In this document: positions 40,528 to 49,740 of the stretch, piece after piece
How the letters are laid out: each line of letters opens with the position of its first letter
Numbering within the stretch: the first letter of the stretch is position 1
Assembly: GCA_015061745.1 (NCBI GenBank)
Contig: SUWB01000021.1
Span: 1-49,890, forward strand
Reading direction: 5' to 3'
DNA length: 49,890 nucleotides
From: Lentisphaerota bacterium
Lineage (GTDB): Bacteria; Verrucomicrobiota; Lentisphaeria; Victivallales; Victivallaceae
The notes under the pieces: model-generated
What the model was told of the DNA's origin: nothing
Databases searched by the model: none
What the model saw: the letters and a program-made list of their open reading frames with translations, nothing else
Translations under genes and position numbers: made by a program

Positions 40528-42273
40528 TTGAAGAGTTTTTCAAACAAAGGGGCATCTGCTGCTCCTCAAAACATATCAGACCCTTTTGCACCGGCAGATG
40601 AAAAGGAACTGCTGAAAAAGAAAACACCTCTGTGGTTATGCCTTCTTTTCAGCTTTTCAGGCGGAGTCCTTTTTGCCTGTGCCCTGCCGCCCTTTAATTT
40701 GTATCTGGCAGCATTTGCGGCACTGGCTCCCCTGGTCTGGTGTTCGGCACGCCTTGATTGGAAACGTTCAGCTTTATGCGGCTGGATCTGGGGGCTGGGC
40801 TGGGCTCTTTTCGCCTTTCAGTTTTTGCGTGAGATAGAATGGCCTGTCCCTTATCTGCTGGCTCCAGTTCTCGCCATTTGGCCGGCGGTTTCAGGAGCGA
40901 TCATTTCCGCCGGGGGTAAAAATCTCCTTATGCCGGGAGCTGTGCAAGCTGAAGAATATGAAACGCGTAAAAACTATTTTTCTGAACGGCTCCCCTGGTA
41001 CCGGACACTTCTTTTCATTCTCTGGGCGGCAGTGGTTTATACTCTCATTGAATGGACGAGATCACGGCTTTTCACCTGGAACGACCTTTCCGTTACCCAG
41101 TGGCGGAATCTGCCTTTCATCCAGTTGTGTTCCGTAACAGGCTCCTACGGCGTCCTCTTTCTGACCGCCCTGGGGGGAGCGGCCCTCGGAGCGATCACCC
41201 TCAGAAAAGGGAAATACTGTGCTTTGGGAATTTTTATTCTGCTTTTCCTCAACTGGGGCTGGGGAGCTTACCGTATGAAAAACTTTCCTTATGTTTCCGA
41301 CGGGGTTTGGACTCCGGCATTGATCCAGGGCAATTTGTCACAAAGGCGGCACCCCGGGGAAAAAGAGTTCCGGGAAGCACTGCAGACATATATTTCCCTG
41401 AGTACCCTTGCGGCAAAAGAAAAGCCTGATGTGATTATCTGGCCCGAAAGTGCGGTCCCTATGCCCCTGCGTTCCTCTCACCCCTGGGGACAGGAATATG
41501 CAAGAGAACTGGGGTTGCTGCTTTTGAACTGCAAAGTTCCTATGCTGATCGGCACATTGGACTTCGCCTACCCCAAACCGGGGGAAGTGGAATACGGCTC
41601 TACCAACAGTGCACTTTACCTTGATGCAGAGGGCCGTTTGAGGTACAAATATGACAAGATACACAGAGTGCCTTTCGGGGAGTACATTCCTTTCCGCAAA
41701 TATCTGCCTGAGTTTCTGATCCGGATTGCGGATATGGGCCGGGATCTCACAAGCGGTGTCAACAGAACGCCCCTGGAACTTCCGGGGCAGCTGAAAGTCA
41801 GCATTGCCGTCTGCTATGAAGGAGTTTTCGGCTACCTGACAAGAGATTTCGCCCGGCGGGGGGCAAAGGTGCTGACCGTCCTTTCAAACGATGCCTGGTA
41901 CCCCCGGAGCAGCGAACCGGAACAACATCTGGCCAACGCGGTTATGCGGGCAGTGGAAACGGGACTGCCTATGGTCCGCTGCGGCAATAACGGCGGTTCC
42001 GGGATCGTTTTGCCCGACGGAACTCTTACGGGTTTTCTCGATGTCCCAAACCAAAAAGGAAGAGTTGAGATCAAACGGGGACAGGCCTGGGGCAAAGTGA
42101 AAGTTCCCTATAAAAATGATCCTGTAATGACCTTTTACGTCAAATACGGCGAATGGTTCATCGCATTGCTGCTGCTGGCGGCCGGAGTGCTGCTGTTCGT
42201 GTCGTTTTACGAAAGAATCGTTTACTGTAAAAAAATCCCCAGAAGCAACCGCTTCATCGACTGGGGAAGATGA
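40528..42273 (+). CDS. lnt: Apolipoprotein N-acyltransferase
   Basis: A 581-residue inner membrane enzyme that adds the third acyl chain to lipoproteins. A TTG start is supported by AAGGAG nine bases upstream. About seven N-terminal membrane helices (38-240) precede a periplasmic nitrilase-like domain with the catalytic triad Glu 307 (WPESAVP), Lys 377 (KYDKIHRVPFGE) and Cys 429 (IAVCYEG), then a C-terminal helix. The domain order and triad are complete. The polar N-terminus (30 residues) is a slight extension. Several lipoproteins in the window would be its substrates. Confidence 0.96.
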   Translation: MKSFSNKGASAAPQNISDPFAPADEKELLKKKTPLWLCLLFSFSGGVLFACALPPFNLYLAAFAALAPLVWCSARLDWKRSALCGWIWGLGWALFAFQFLREIEWPVPYLLAPVLAIWPAVSGAIISAGGKNLLMPGAVQAEEYETRKNYFSERLPWYRTLLFILWAAVVYTLIEWTRSRLFTWNDLSVTQWRNLPFIQLCSVTGSYGVLFLTALGGAALGAITLRKGKYCALGIFILLFLNWGWGAYRMKNFPYVSDGVWTPALIQGNLSQRRHPGEKEFREALQTYISLSTLAAKEKPDVIIWPESAVPMPLRSSHPWGQEYARELGLLLLNCKVPMLIGTLDFAYPKPGEVEYGSTNSALYLDAEGRLRYKYDKIHRVPFGEYIPFRKYLPEFLIRIADMGRDLTSGVNRTPLELPGQLKVSIAVCYEGVFGYLTRDFARRGAKVLTVLSNDAWYPRSSEPEQHLANAVMRAVETGLPMVRCGNNGGSGIVLPDGTLTGFLDVPNQKGRVEIKRGQAWGKVKVPYKNDPVMTFYVKYGEWFIALLLLAAGVLLFVSFYERIVYCKKIPRSNRFIDWGR

Positions 42274-42296
42274 AATATTGAAGGGATAACAAAAAA

Positions 42297-43415
42297 ATGC
42301 TTGAAATCACCAATTTGCGTGACGGAGCAATTCTCAACCGGTATAACGGCACAGAAACCGCAGAATATCTTGAAATCAAAGTTGAAGGCCTCGCCGATCC
42401 TCAGGCGGAAGTGACTGTCAACGGTGTTCCCGCCCGCAGATGCGACCGGCACTTTTCCGCCCTTGTACGCTTAACTGAGCGTGTCAATAAGATCACTGCG
42501 GCTGCCGATGATTACTATGGTGAAAAGAGTCTCACCATTACCGTTCTGTGGGATAAAAATTCTTTCAAACGCTGTCACTTTTTCTTTGATGACTGCTGTT
42601 TCTTTCTCCGTGACATCACCCGGCTCAAACCGGATTCCATTTTTGACACGATGTTTCTGAGCCGTTTGAAACAGATCCACGAAAAATACAACTCTAAATT
42701 TCTGCTGAATCTTTTTTTCTCCGATGACCACCACAAAGATTTCACCCTGGCGGATGTTCCTGATTGCTATAAAGGGGAGTTTCAAGCCAATAAAGAGTGG
42801 CTTCAGCTTTCGTTCCACGCCAGAAGTGAATTCCCCGACCGTCCCTATCAGCACGCTGACAGCATAAAATTGGCAGCCGACTTTGATGAAGTCTATAATG
42901 AAGTCTGCCGCTTTGCGGGCCCTGAATGTTTTTCTGCACCTTTTGGGGTACACTGGGGAATGACCAATCCTGAGAACTTCAAATTCTTCAAAGAGCGGGG
43001 GATCAGAGCTCTTTCAGGCGTATTCATCAACAGTGTGGTCAGTGTCACTGAAAAAGCTCACTCTGTCGCCGTCACAGATTTGGGATATCACTACGAACAG
43101 GATATGGTACACTACCTGTGCGATTCCGGCCCTGTTATGTATGACAGAAAATATGATATTACCATCGGAACAAGCGTGCTCTGCTGTAATTTCGATGATA
43201 TCCCGACTCTGCAAAAGAAATTTGCTGCCCTTCCCCCAACGCAGGATATCGTCAATCTGATGACCCACGAACAGTACAGCTACCCGGACTACTTCAACTA
43301 TATTCCCGATCATCTCGACCGGGTGGAAGAAGCCTGCCGTCTGGCTGCGGAATACGGATGTACTCCCGCCTGGTTTTCAAAAGGGCTCTGGGGCAACGAA
43401 AGCTGGAACAGGTAA
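42297..43415 (+). CDS. NodB-like (polysaccharide deacetylase-fold) protein, tandem copy 1
   Basis: A 372-residue protein without signal peptide. Residues 1-85 form an Ig-like domain (VTVNGVPARR, VNKITAAADDYYGE) of the glucodextranase-B type. The rest has features of the NodB deacetylase barrel: FFFDD at 95-99, LSFHARSEFPD with His 174, HW at 219-220 and MTHEQYSYPDYF with His 324. The classical HxxxH metal pair is reduced to one His, so the catalytic mechanism may differ. Similar proteins are, from memory, common in Clostridia but without known function. It starts 23 bp after lnt and is followed by two paralogues. Confidence 0.7.
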   Translation: MLEITNLRDGAILNRYNGTETAEYLEIKVEGLADPQAEVTVNGVPARRCDRHFSALVRLTERVNKITAAADDYYGEKSLTITVLWDKNSFKRCHFFFDDCCFFLRDITRLKPDSIFDTMFLSRLKQIHEKYNSKFLLNLFFSDDHHKDFTLADVPDCYKGEFQANKEWLQLSFHARSEFPDRPYQHADSIKLAADFDEVYNEVCRFAGPECFSAPFGVHWGMTNPENFKFFKERGIRALSGVFINSVVSVTEKAHSVAVTDLGYHYEQDMVHYLCDSGPVMYDRKYDITIGTSVLCCNFDDIPTLQKKFAALPPTQDIVNLMTHEQYSYPDYFNYIPDHLDRVEEACRLAAEYGCTPAWFSKGLWGNESWNR

Positions 43416-43433
43416 AAATATAAGGAGAAAAAA

Positions 43434-44552
43434 ATGCTTGAAATCACCAATTTGCGGGACGGAGCTGTCCTAAACCGGTACAACGGCACAGAAACAAAAG
43501 AGTATCTTGAAATAAAAATCGAGGGCCTCGCCGATCCTCAGGCCGCTGTTACCGTCAACGGTGTTCCTGCTCTCAGATGCGACCGGCACTTTTCCGCCGT
43601 TGTACGCTTAACTGACCGGGTCAATAAGATCACTGCTGCTGCCGATGATTACTATGGTGAAAAGAGTCTCACCATTACCGTTTTGTGGGATAAAAACTCT
43701 TTCAAACGCTGTCACTTTTTCTTTGATGACTGCTGTTTCTTTCTCCGTGACATCACCCGGCTCAAACCGGCTTCCATCTTTGACACGATGTTCCTCGGAC
43801 GGCTGAAACAGATCCACGAAAAATACAACTCAAAATTTCTGCTGAATCTTTTTTTCACCGATGACCACCACAAGGATTTCACCCTGGCGGATGTTCCTGA
43901 TTGCTATAAAGGGGAGTTTCAAGCCAATAAAGAGTGGCTGCAATTGTCTTTTCACGCCAGAAGTGAATTTCCCGACCGGCCCTATCAGCACGCCGACAGT
44001 GAAAAACTTGCTGCTGACTTCGATGAGGTTTACAATGAAGTCTGCCGTTTTGCGGGCCCTGAATGTTTCACGCCTCCTTTGGTTCTTCACTGGGCGATGA
44101 CCAATCCGGAAAACTTCCACGTGCTCAAGGAACGGGGAACCGGTTGTCTCTCAGGGGGGTATCTCGGATGCGTTGTCAGCGTTTCAGAAAAAGCTCATTC
44201 TGTCGCCGTCGCCGATGTGGGATATTTCTACGAACAGGATGTGGCACACTATCTGTGCGATTCCGGCCCTGTTATGTATGACAGAAAATATGACATTGTC
44301 CTCGGCACCGGTATGGTCTGCTGCAATTACGACGATATTCCGACCCTGCAAAAGAAATTTGCCGTCCTTCCCCCCACACAGGATATCGTCAGTCTGATGA
44401 CCCACGAACAGTACAGTTACCCGGACTACTTCAACTATATTCCCGATCATCTCGACCGGGTGGAAGAAGCCTGCCGTCTGGCAGCAGAATACGGCTGTAC
44501 CCCTGCCTGGTTTTCAAAAGGGATCTGGGGCAACGAAAGCTGGAACGAATAA
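43434..44552 (+). CDS. NodB-like protein, tandem copy 2
   Basis: A 372-residue paralogue of the gene before it, 18 bp downstream with AAGGAG. The first 210 and the last 80 residues are nearly identical to copy 1, including FDD, FHARSEFPD and MTHEQY. Most differences fall in residues 211-295: FTPPLVLHWAMTNPENFHVL here, against FSAPFGVHWGMTNPENFKFF. This middle part carries the loops around the predicted active site. The near-identity of the flanks points to a recent duplication or gene conversion. Confidence 0.72.
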   Translation: MLEITNLRDGAVLNRYNGTETKEYLEIKIEGLADPQAAVTVNGVPALRCDRHFSAVVRLTDRVNKITAAADDYYGEKSLTITVLWDKNSFKRCHFFFDDCCFFLRDITRLKPASIFDTMFLGRLKQIHEKYNSKFLLNLFFTDDHHKDFTLADVPDCYKGEFQANKEWLQLSFHARSEFPDRPYQHADSEKLAADFDEVYNEVCRFAGPECFTPPLVLHWAMTNPENFHVLKERGTGCLSGGYLGCVVSVSEKAHSVAVADVGYFYEQDVAHYLCDSGPVMYDRKYDIVLGTGMVCCNYDDIPTLQKKFAVLPPTQDIVSLMTHEQYSYPDYFNYIPDHLDRVEEACRLAAEYGCTPAWFSKGIWGNESWNE

Positions 44553-44583
44553 CAATATAACTCAAACAAAGGAGAAATGAATA

Positions 44584-45702
44584 ATGCTTGAAATCACCAA
44601 TTTGCGTGACGGGGCCATATTGAACCGTCATCACGGGATCGAAACTGAAAACTATCTTGAAATCAAGATCGAAGGTCTTGCCGCTCCGCAGGCTGAAGTA
44701 ACTGTCAACGGTGAAGCTGTCCTCCGGTACGACCGGCAGTTTTTTGCCACCGTCCGTTTGACTCAGCGTATCAACAAGATCACCGCAGTCGCTTCTGACT
44801 ACTTCGGTGAAAGAACCCTTACTCTGACTGTTATGTGGGACAAAAAATCCTACCGCCGCTGTCACTTTTTCTTTGACGACTGCTGCTTCTTCCTGCGCTG
44901 GATCGCTCAGAACAAGCCCCAATCCATTTTTGATGAAATGTTCCTGGGACGGCTGAAACAGATCCACGAAAAATACAATTCCAAATTTCTCCTGAACCTC
45001 TTTTATCAGGATGACCACCACAAGGATTTCTGTCTGAAGGACTTTCCTGAGGATTATAAAGAGGAATTTCAAGCCAATAAAGATTGGCTGCGCCTGTCAT
45101 TCCACGCTTACAGCGAATTCCCCGACCGTCCCTATCAGCATACTGATTCCGTCAAACTGGCGGAAGACTACGATCTGATCTACAACGAAGTGTGCCGCTT
45201 TGCCGGTCCTGAGTGCTTTATGGCTCCGATGGTGATCCACTGGGCGATGACCAACCCTGAAAACTTCCGGGCCCTTCAGGAACGGGGCACAAGATGTCTC
45301 ACCGGGGCCTATATGGGCAGCATCGTCAGCGTCAAAGAAAAAGCCCATTCCGTCTCTGTCACCGACATCGGCTACCATTATGAGCAGGATGTGACTCATT
45401 ACCTCACTAAAGCCGCCGGTATGATGTATGACCGGAAATATGATATCATCATCGGCACCAATATACTCTGCTGCAACTACACTGACATTGAAGGGATCCG
45501 CAAGAGATTTGCCAACTTGAAACCCGAACGGGATGTCATCGGTCTGATGACTCACGAACAGTACAGCTTCCCGGACTACTTCAATTACATCCCAAATCAC
45601 CTGGACCGTGTGGAAGAAGCCTGCCGTCTGGCAGCAGAATACGGCTGCGAACCTGCCTGGTTTGCCGAAGGTATCTGGGGAAATATGGCCTGGGAAAAGT
45701 AA
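44584..45702 (+). CDS. NodB-like protein, tandem copy 3
   Basis: A 372-residue paralogue, more divergent than copies 1 and 2 along its whole length (for example FFLRWIAQNKPQSIFDEMF where the others have FFLRDITRLKP). It keeps FDD, LSFHAYSEFPD, HWAMTNPENF and MTHEQYSFPDYF. The gap to copy 2 is 31 bp with AAAGGAG. It ends the lnt transcription unit at a strong terminator. Identical length in all three copies suggests selection on each. Confidence 0.72.
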   Translation: MLEITNLRDGAILNRHHGIETENYLEIKIEGLAAPQAEVTVNGEAVLRYDRQFFATVRLTQRINKITAVASDYFGERTLTLTVMWDKKSYRRCHFFFDDCCFFLRWIAQNKPQSIFDEMFLGRLKQIHEKYNSKFLLNLFYQDDHHKDFCLKDFPEDYKEEFQANKDWLRLSFHAYSEFPDRPYQHTDSVKLAEDYDLIYNEVCRFAGPECFMAPMVIHWAMTNPENFRALQERGTRCLTGAYMGSIVSVKEKAHSVSVTDIGYHYEQDVTHYLTKAAGMMYDRKYDIIIGTNILCCNYTDIEGIRKRFANLKPERDVIGLMTHEQYSFPDYFNYIPNHLDRVEEACRLAAEYGCEPAWFAEGIWGNMAWEK

Positions 45703-45722
45703 ACTCTGTATTCCCCCCCAAA

Positions 45723-45755
45723 ATCCCCCGGCAGACTCAGGCCGGGGGATTTTTT
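45723..45755 (+). terminator. Rho-independent terminator of the lnt/NodB-like unit
   Basis: CCCCCGGC/GCCGGGGG (extended by AAT/ATT) with an 8-9-nt loop and six T residues, 20 bp after the last stop. Confidence 0.93.
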
Positions 45756-45779
45756 ATATCCGGAAAATATATGTTCTTT

Positions 45780-47159
45780 TCACTCTTGGAGCCCTGGGGC
45801 ACGGTAATCTTTGAATGTAAGGATCATCTGGGCGATAAAAGGCACTCCTGCCAGAAAAGCCGCAGCGGGAGCAATCCAGAAGTGATAATCAAAGATATGG
45901 GGTTTTCCTTTGACGTTGAAAAGGCTGAAAGGCGACACAAATATATCGTAAGCCTGCGTGTTCTTTTCGAGACTCAGCAGCATCGGCATACACCCCAGCA
46001 TTATGAAAACGATAATGAACAAAACCCAACCGGGGATCTGGGGAATCGCCCGGTGCAGAATAATGGCAAGTTCACTGTACAGCAAAGCGTATGCCCCCAC
46101 TCCGAAGGCAAGCATAATCAAACTTTTTGAATAAAAACACCCCAAAACCGCCATCGTCCCACCGAAAACCGCCAGCAGCAGCAGCCCCAGTATCACACCG
46201 CCGGTGCGGTTGCTGGAAAGGAGATAGTGGCATATTCTGCCTATAATATTCCGGGGCACCCGGGCCAGAACTCTGCCTCCGGGCTCATCCCGGTCACAGC
46301 AGTTCAGCAAAGCAAGAATCCCGAATATCCCCAGCGGGAAACAGCAGATCACCATCTGCACATCCTGACTGAATTTTTTTGCCCAGGGAATCACCCCCAG
46401 CACCGGGATCATCAGAATAACAAGCAGCAGCCGTAAAACAAACATTCTGTTGGCAAAGGGGGGCGTAATAAGTTCCACCGTAGCGGCAAAGAGAACGAGA
46501 AACATAACTGCCCCTCCCCCTTGCAAAAGCCAGAAAATATCCCATTTTGCTTTTGTTTCAAACAAAGAAGCGATCGCGACCCCCACCAGAAAAGACACAA
46601 TCTGAAAACAAAAGTAAACAAAAATCGCCTGTGCCCATTTTTTCCCCAGAGCACCGCAAAAAAGTGCCGCCTGAATAACGATCAGCATCGGCACGATACC
46701 GATACCGAAGATAGAAAGGATATCCCCGGGGGTGACATTACGGAAAAAATAGGCCGCCGTCATAAAAGGCAGACACAAAGCCGCCACAAGCACCCAAATC
46801 ACAAGGGTGCTGGCAAGTTTTCCTGCGACGATCTGAAAAGGAGTCAGCAAGGTGATATTGCTGAAATCCAGCTCTTTGGAACTTCTTTCTGTGCAGAATC
46901 TCTGCATTGCCCCCCAGGCACAAATACCGAACACGCACACATACATAAGAGCAGTGTCAATGCCGATAAAGATTTTTCCTGCATCACTTCCGTTTTTCCA
47001 ATCGTCAAAAGTGAGATTAAAAATAAACAACAGCAGCAGCTGCAATCCCAGCAATCCCCCCACCAGAGATAAGAAAAGTTTATTGTGGAAAAATTGCCGT
47101 ACCTCTTTGACCAGCACCGGATTCAGCCAGTCAGTATTGACAGAAGAAAGATTTTTCAT
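45780..47159 (-). CDS. ABC transporter permease
   Basis: A 459-residue membrane protein with about twelve hydrophobic helices and the cytoplasmic start NPVLVKEVRQFFHNKLF typical of ABC-2 permeases. Helices near residues 60-100, 130-200 and 240-330 surround CSERSSKE-like and PFQIVAGKLASTLVIW segments. It pairs with the ATPase whose gene ends 3 bp upstream. The substrate is unknown. ATG 47159 has AAAGGTG upstream; a 44-residue longer frame overlaps the ATPase gene and was rejected. Confidence 0.85.
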   Translation of the reverse strand: MKNLSSVNTDWLNPVLVKEVRQFFHNKLFLSLVGGLLGLQLLLLFIFNLTFDDWKNGSDAGKIFIGIDTALMYVCVFGICAWGAMQRFCTERSSKELDFSNITLLTPFQIVAGKLASTLVIWVLVAALCLPFMTAAYFFRNVTPGDILSIFGIGIVPMLIVIQAALFCGALGKKWAQAIFVYFCFQIVSFLVGVAIASLFETKAKWDIFWLLQGGGAVMFLVLFAATVELITPPFANRMFVLRLLLVILMIPVLGVIPWAKKFSQDVQMVICCFPLGIFGILALLNCCDRDEPGGRVLARVPRNIIGRICHYLLSSNRTGGVILGLLLLAVFGGTMAVLGCFYSKSLIMLAFGVGAYALLYSELAIILHRAIPQIPGWVLFIIVFIMLGCMPMLLSLEKNTQAYDIFVSPFSLFNVKGKPHIFDYHFWIAPAAAFLAGVPFIAQMILTFKDYRAPGLQE

Positions 47160-47161
47160 TT

Positions 47162-48118
47162 TTATTGCACCTTTCCGGCGGTTATACGCATAAAGAGTTC
47201 CTCCAGACTCAGCTCCTCTTTTCTGAATCCTGTAATGGGCAGACCGGCGTTGAAAAGGTCTGCCATAAGGGGCGTCAGATTCCTTTCCCATTCCTGCAAG
47301 GTGAAGTGGAGTCTGCCGTCGGGCATTTCTCCCACTTCAGTGACGGCGGGGTGTTCAAGGAGTTTCAGTTTCAGTTTTTCAGGTTCTGCGGCACATTCGA
47401 TGATGACGGTGCCGGATTTTTTTTCCTGCAAGGATTCTTCCTGCCGGACTTCCCGGCTCATTTCCTGCAGCGACCCTGCTGAAAGGAGTTTGCCCTGTTC
47501 GATAATGACTGCTCCGTTGCAGATATCCTGAAGTTCTGAGAGGATATGACTGCTCAAAAGAATGGCTTTCTTTTGTCCGGCAAGGATTTTAAGCAGATTC
47601 CGCAACTCAAGCCGTGCTCTGGGATCAAGTCCTGCCGCAGGTTCATCCATAATAAGCACCTGGGGATCGTGGATCAGTGCCCGGGCAAGGCTCACACGCT
47701 GCTTCATTCCTTTTGAAAGAACATTCAAAGGCTTGTTTCTCATTTCTCCCAAGTCGGTGAATTCTTCCACTGAACGCAAACGCTGTGTCCGGACTTTGCC
47801 TTTCAGATTGAATCCCCTTGCCACAAAGTCAAGGTATTCCCACACCAGCACATCTTTGTAATCCGGCAGCGAGTCCGGCATATAGCCCACGACCTTGCGG
47901 ACTTCCTCAGGATAGAGCACCGCTGAAATGCCGTCGTAAAAGATATCTCCGGAAGTGGGCATATCAAGAGTGCTCATCATCCGGATCGTTGTGGTTTTTC
48001 CGGCTCCGTTGGGGCCGATGAATCCGAAAATATCTCCCGAGCGGAAAGAAAATGTAACGTTGTCAACGGCGGTGGCCGTACCGAAAACACGGGTCAGATT
48101 TTGAACTTTTATTTCCAT
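47162..48118 (-). CDS. ABC transporter ATP-binding protein
   Basis: A 318-residue ATPase. Walker A is GPNGAGKTT, the signature is VLSKGMKQRVSLARAL, Walker B is VLIMDEPAAGLDPRA, and the H-loop is LLSSHILSE. A C-terminal extension of about 100 residues follows the core. The type (ABC-2, CcmA/GldA-like) exports polymers, peptides or lipids. The ATG at 48118 has GGTGGAA upstream; a GTG four codons earlier is possible. The gene follows the membrane protein gene with a gap of 2 bp. Confidence 0.94.
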   Translation of the reverse strand: MEIKVQNLTRVFGTATAVDNVTFSFRSGDIFGFIGPNGAGKTTTIRMMSTLDMPTSGDIFYDGISAVLYPEEVRKVVGYMPDSLPDYKDVLVWEYLDFVARGFNLKGKVRTQRLRSVEEFTDLGEMRNKPLNVLSKGMKQRVSLARALIHDPQVLIMDEPAAGLDPRARLELRNLLKILAGQKKAILLSSHILSELQDICNGAVIIEQGKLLSAGSLQEMSREVRQEESLQEKKSGTVIIECAAEPEKLKLKLLEHPAVTEVGEMPDGRLHFTLQEWERNLTPLMADLFNAGLPITGFRKEELSLEELFMRITAGKVQ

Positions 48119-48120
48119 TT

Positions 48121-49740
48121 TTATTTCCACCGTCCGTTAATGGTTTGTGAAAATTCCCTCTGCTGAGCCCTTACCCCGGGTTTGAGATAGAAAGGTTCAG
48201 AAGTGTGTGCAACATAGCAGTTTTTTGCCAGATGTCCGGCTTTTTCAGGCAGAGTACGGACAGGCTGCAGGAGAGCCCTTGCCCCTGCGGCAAGAGGAGC
48301 GGTCAGTTTGAAAAAAGCTCCTTTGCTGTCAGAAACAAACAAAGAATCCAGTTTCACCCCCAGTCCGTTGACAACTTCAATGCCCCCGTTTTTTTCGGTG
48401 ACGGCAAGTTTTTCGCTGCAATACCCTGAACGGCGTATCTTGTAACGCAGCACCATACGGGTCTTGAGCAGAGCGGGAGCGAAAATGTATTCCCTGTCTG
48501 CAACACCCTGCACCTTGCCCGGATTTTCAAATTCAAGCAAGTCATCGCTGTTGAAGCGGAATTCCCCCACCGACCGGGGCGAATAAAGGGAAAATCCCCC
48601 GGCAGCAGCAATCAAACCTGTCCTCTGGTCAAGAAAAGTTTTGACCACTCCCTTGCTTTTTGCGTCAAAACCTTCTTTCACAAAGACACAAGTAATGACA
48701 GCTCCTGTAAAAAAGAGCGATAACAAGGGGATCGTCACCAGAGACCAGAGGGCCCGGTCATACTTTTTAAGCCAACAATAGTTGACAGGGCCTATAATGG
48801 CTACAAAACAGCACATTATGGCGGTCAGCATCCCCAGCGGAATTGGAGGAACGGGCAGTGACGGAGCGGAAACACTGCTTTTCCGGAAAGGAACAGAATT
48901 CAGATAGTGCAGAACTTCTGATTCCTGCCATTTTATATTGCGGTATGCGCTGTCCCATTTGCTGCGTTTGCCGGCGGAGTGCTTTTTGTTGACAAACTCT
49001 TTCCACTTGGGGTTGCTGTCAACAGCCTGTGAACGCAGCACCACCCATTCGCCGAAGCCGATATTTTCCACAAATGGTTTTCCTTTTCTTTCAACGCCCG
49101 CATATTCCGGCCAGGGGGCGTTCCCCATAACAAGGACAATGATCCGGCCTCCCCGGGCAGCGGCAAGGCGCAGAGCCTCTTTAACTTTTTGGGGGAGCTC
49201 ATCGGTGGAATCAAGAACGATGGTTCCGGGATTACTGTACGCTCTGCTGTCTGCGGGCCACTCTTTCACCGGCATAGGAGCCTTTTGAAAGAGGTGAAAG
49301 AGGTATTCAAATACATCAGGTCTGAAAGCAGGCGAAGCAACACCGTTGCTGTTGTTGTAACTGAAACTTCCGGATGTGGAAACGATCACACCGCTCTCAG
49401 AGACAGCCTTAAAGTCCATAATAGAAAAATAACGGCCTACCTGAGGAGCTGTCAGGGAAATTTCACTGGTCGAAAGTCCCGGCAGATATACTTTTCTGCT
49501 CAGCTGCAGATTATGGGGATCTCTGTAACGTTCGCCATTCAATATGATCTCAAGGGGCAGCGTTTGGGCCGTACGATTGGTACAGCGGAATCTTGCAAAA
49601 ACGTTCCCCTCACCGCAACGGCCGGTTCCCAGATGGGGCAGAAGTGTCACTTTGATATGGGCGTTTTGTGCTTCAAGTGCTTTCCCTTCGCAAATCCCCC
49701 ATATACAGAATCCTGTCAACAGTAAAAACAGTTTTTTCAT
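48121..49740 (-). CDS. Secreted/membrane protein of the ABC module with GPVNY motif
   Basis: A 539-residue protein with signal peptide (KLFLLLTGFCIWGICEG). The first 290 residues lie outside the membrane: beta-rich, then an alpha/beta part around TIVLDSTDELPQ and GGRIIVLVMGN. Two membrane helices (about 300-365) flank IIGPVNYCWLKKYDRALW. The GPVNY-x-x-L-K motif is known to me from proteins beside ABC exporters and DUF4350-type genes. The last 150 residues are again outside. Its role is unknown; it may be a substrate-handling partner of the ATPase and permease. The start has AAGGAG. Confidence 0.7.
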   Translation of the reverse strand: MKKLFLLLTGFCIWGICEGKALEAQNAHIKVTLLPHLGTGRCGEGNVFARFRCTNRTAQTLPLEIILNGERYRDPHNLQLSRKVYLPGLSTSEISLTAPQVGRYFSIMDFKAVSESGVIVSTSGSFSYNNSNGVASPAFRPDVFEYLFHLFQKAPMPVKEWPADSRAYSNPGTIVLDSTDELPQKVKEALRLAAARGGRIIVLVMGNAPWPEYAGVERKGKPFVENIGFGEWVVLRSQAVDSNPKWKEFVNKKHSAGKRSKWDSAYRNIKWQESEVLHYLNSVPFRKSSVSAPSLPVPPIPLGMLTAIMCCFVAIIGPVNYCWLKKYDRALWSLVTIPLLSLFFTGAVITCVFVKEGFDAKSKGVVKTFLDQRTGLIAAAGGFSLYSPRSVGEFRFNSDDLLEFENPGKVQGVADREYIFAPALLKTRMVLRYKIRRSGYCSEKLAVTEKNGGIEVVNGLGVKLDSLFVSDSKGAFFKLTAPLAAGARALLQPVRTLPEKAGHLAKNCYVAHTSEPFYLKPGVRAQQREFSQTINGRWK

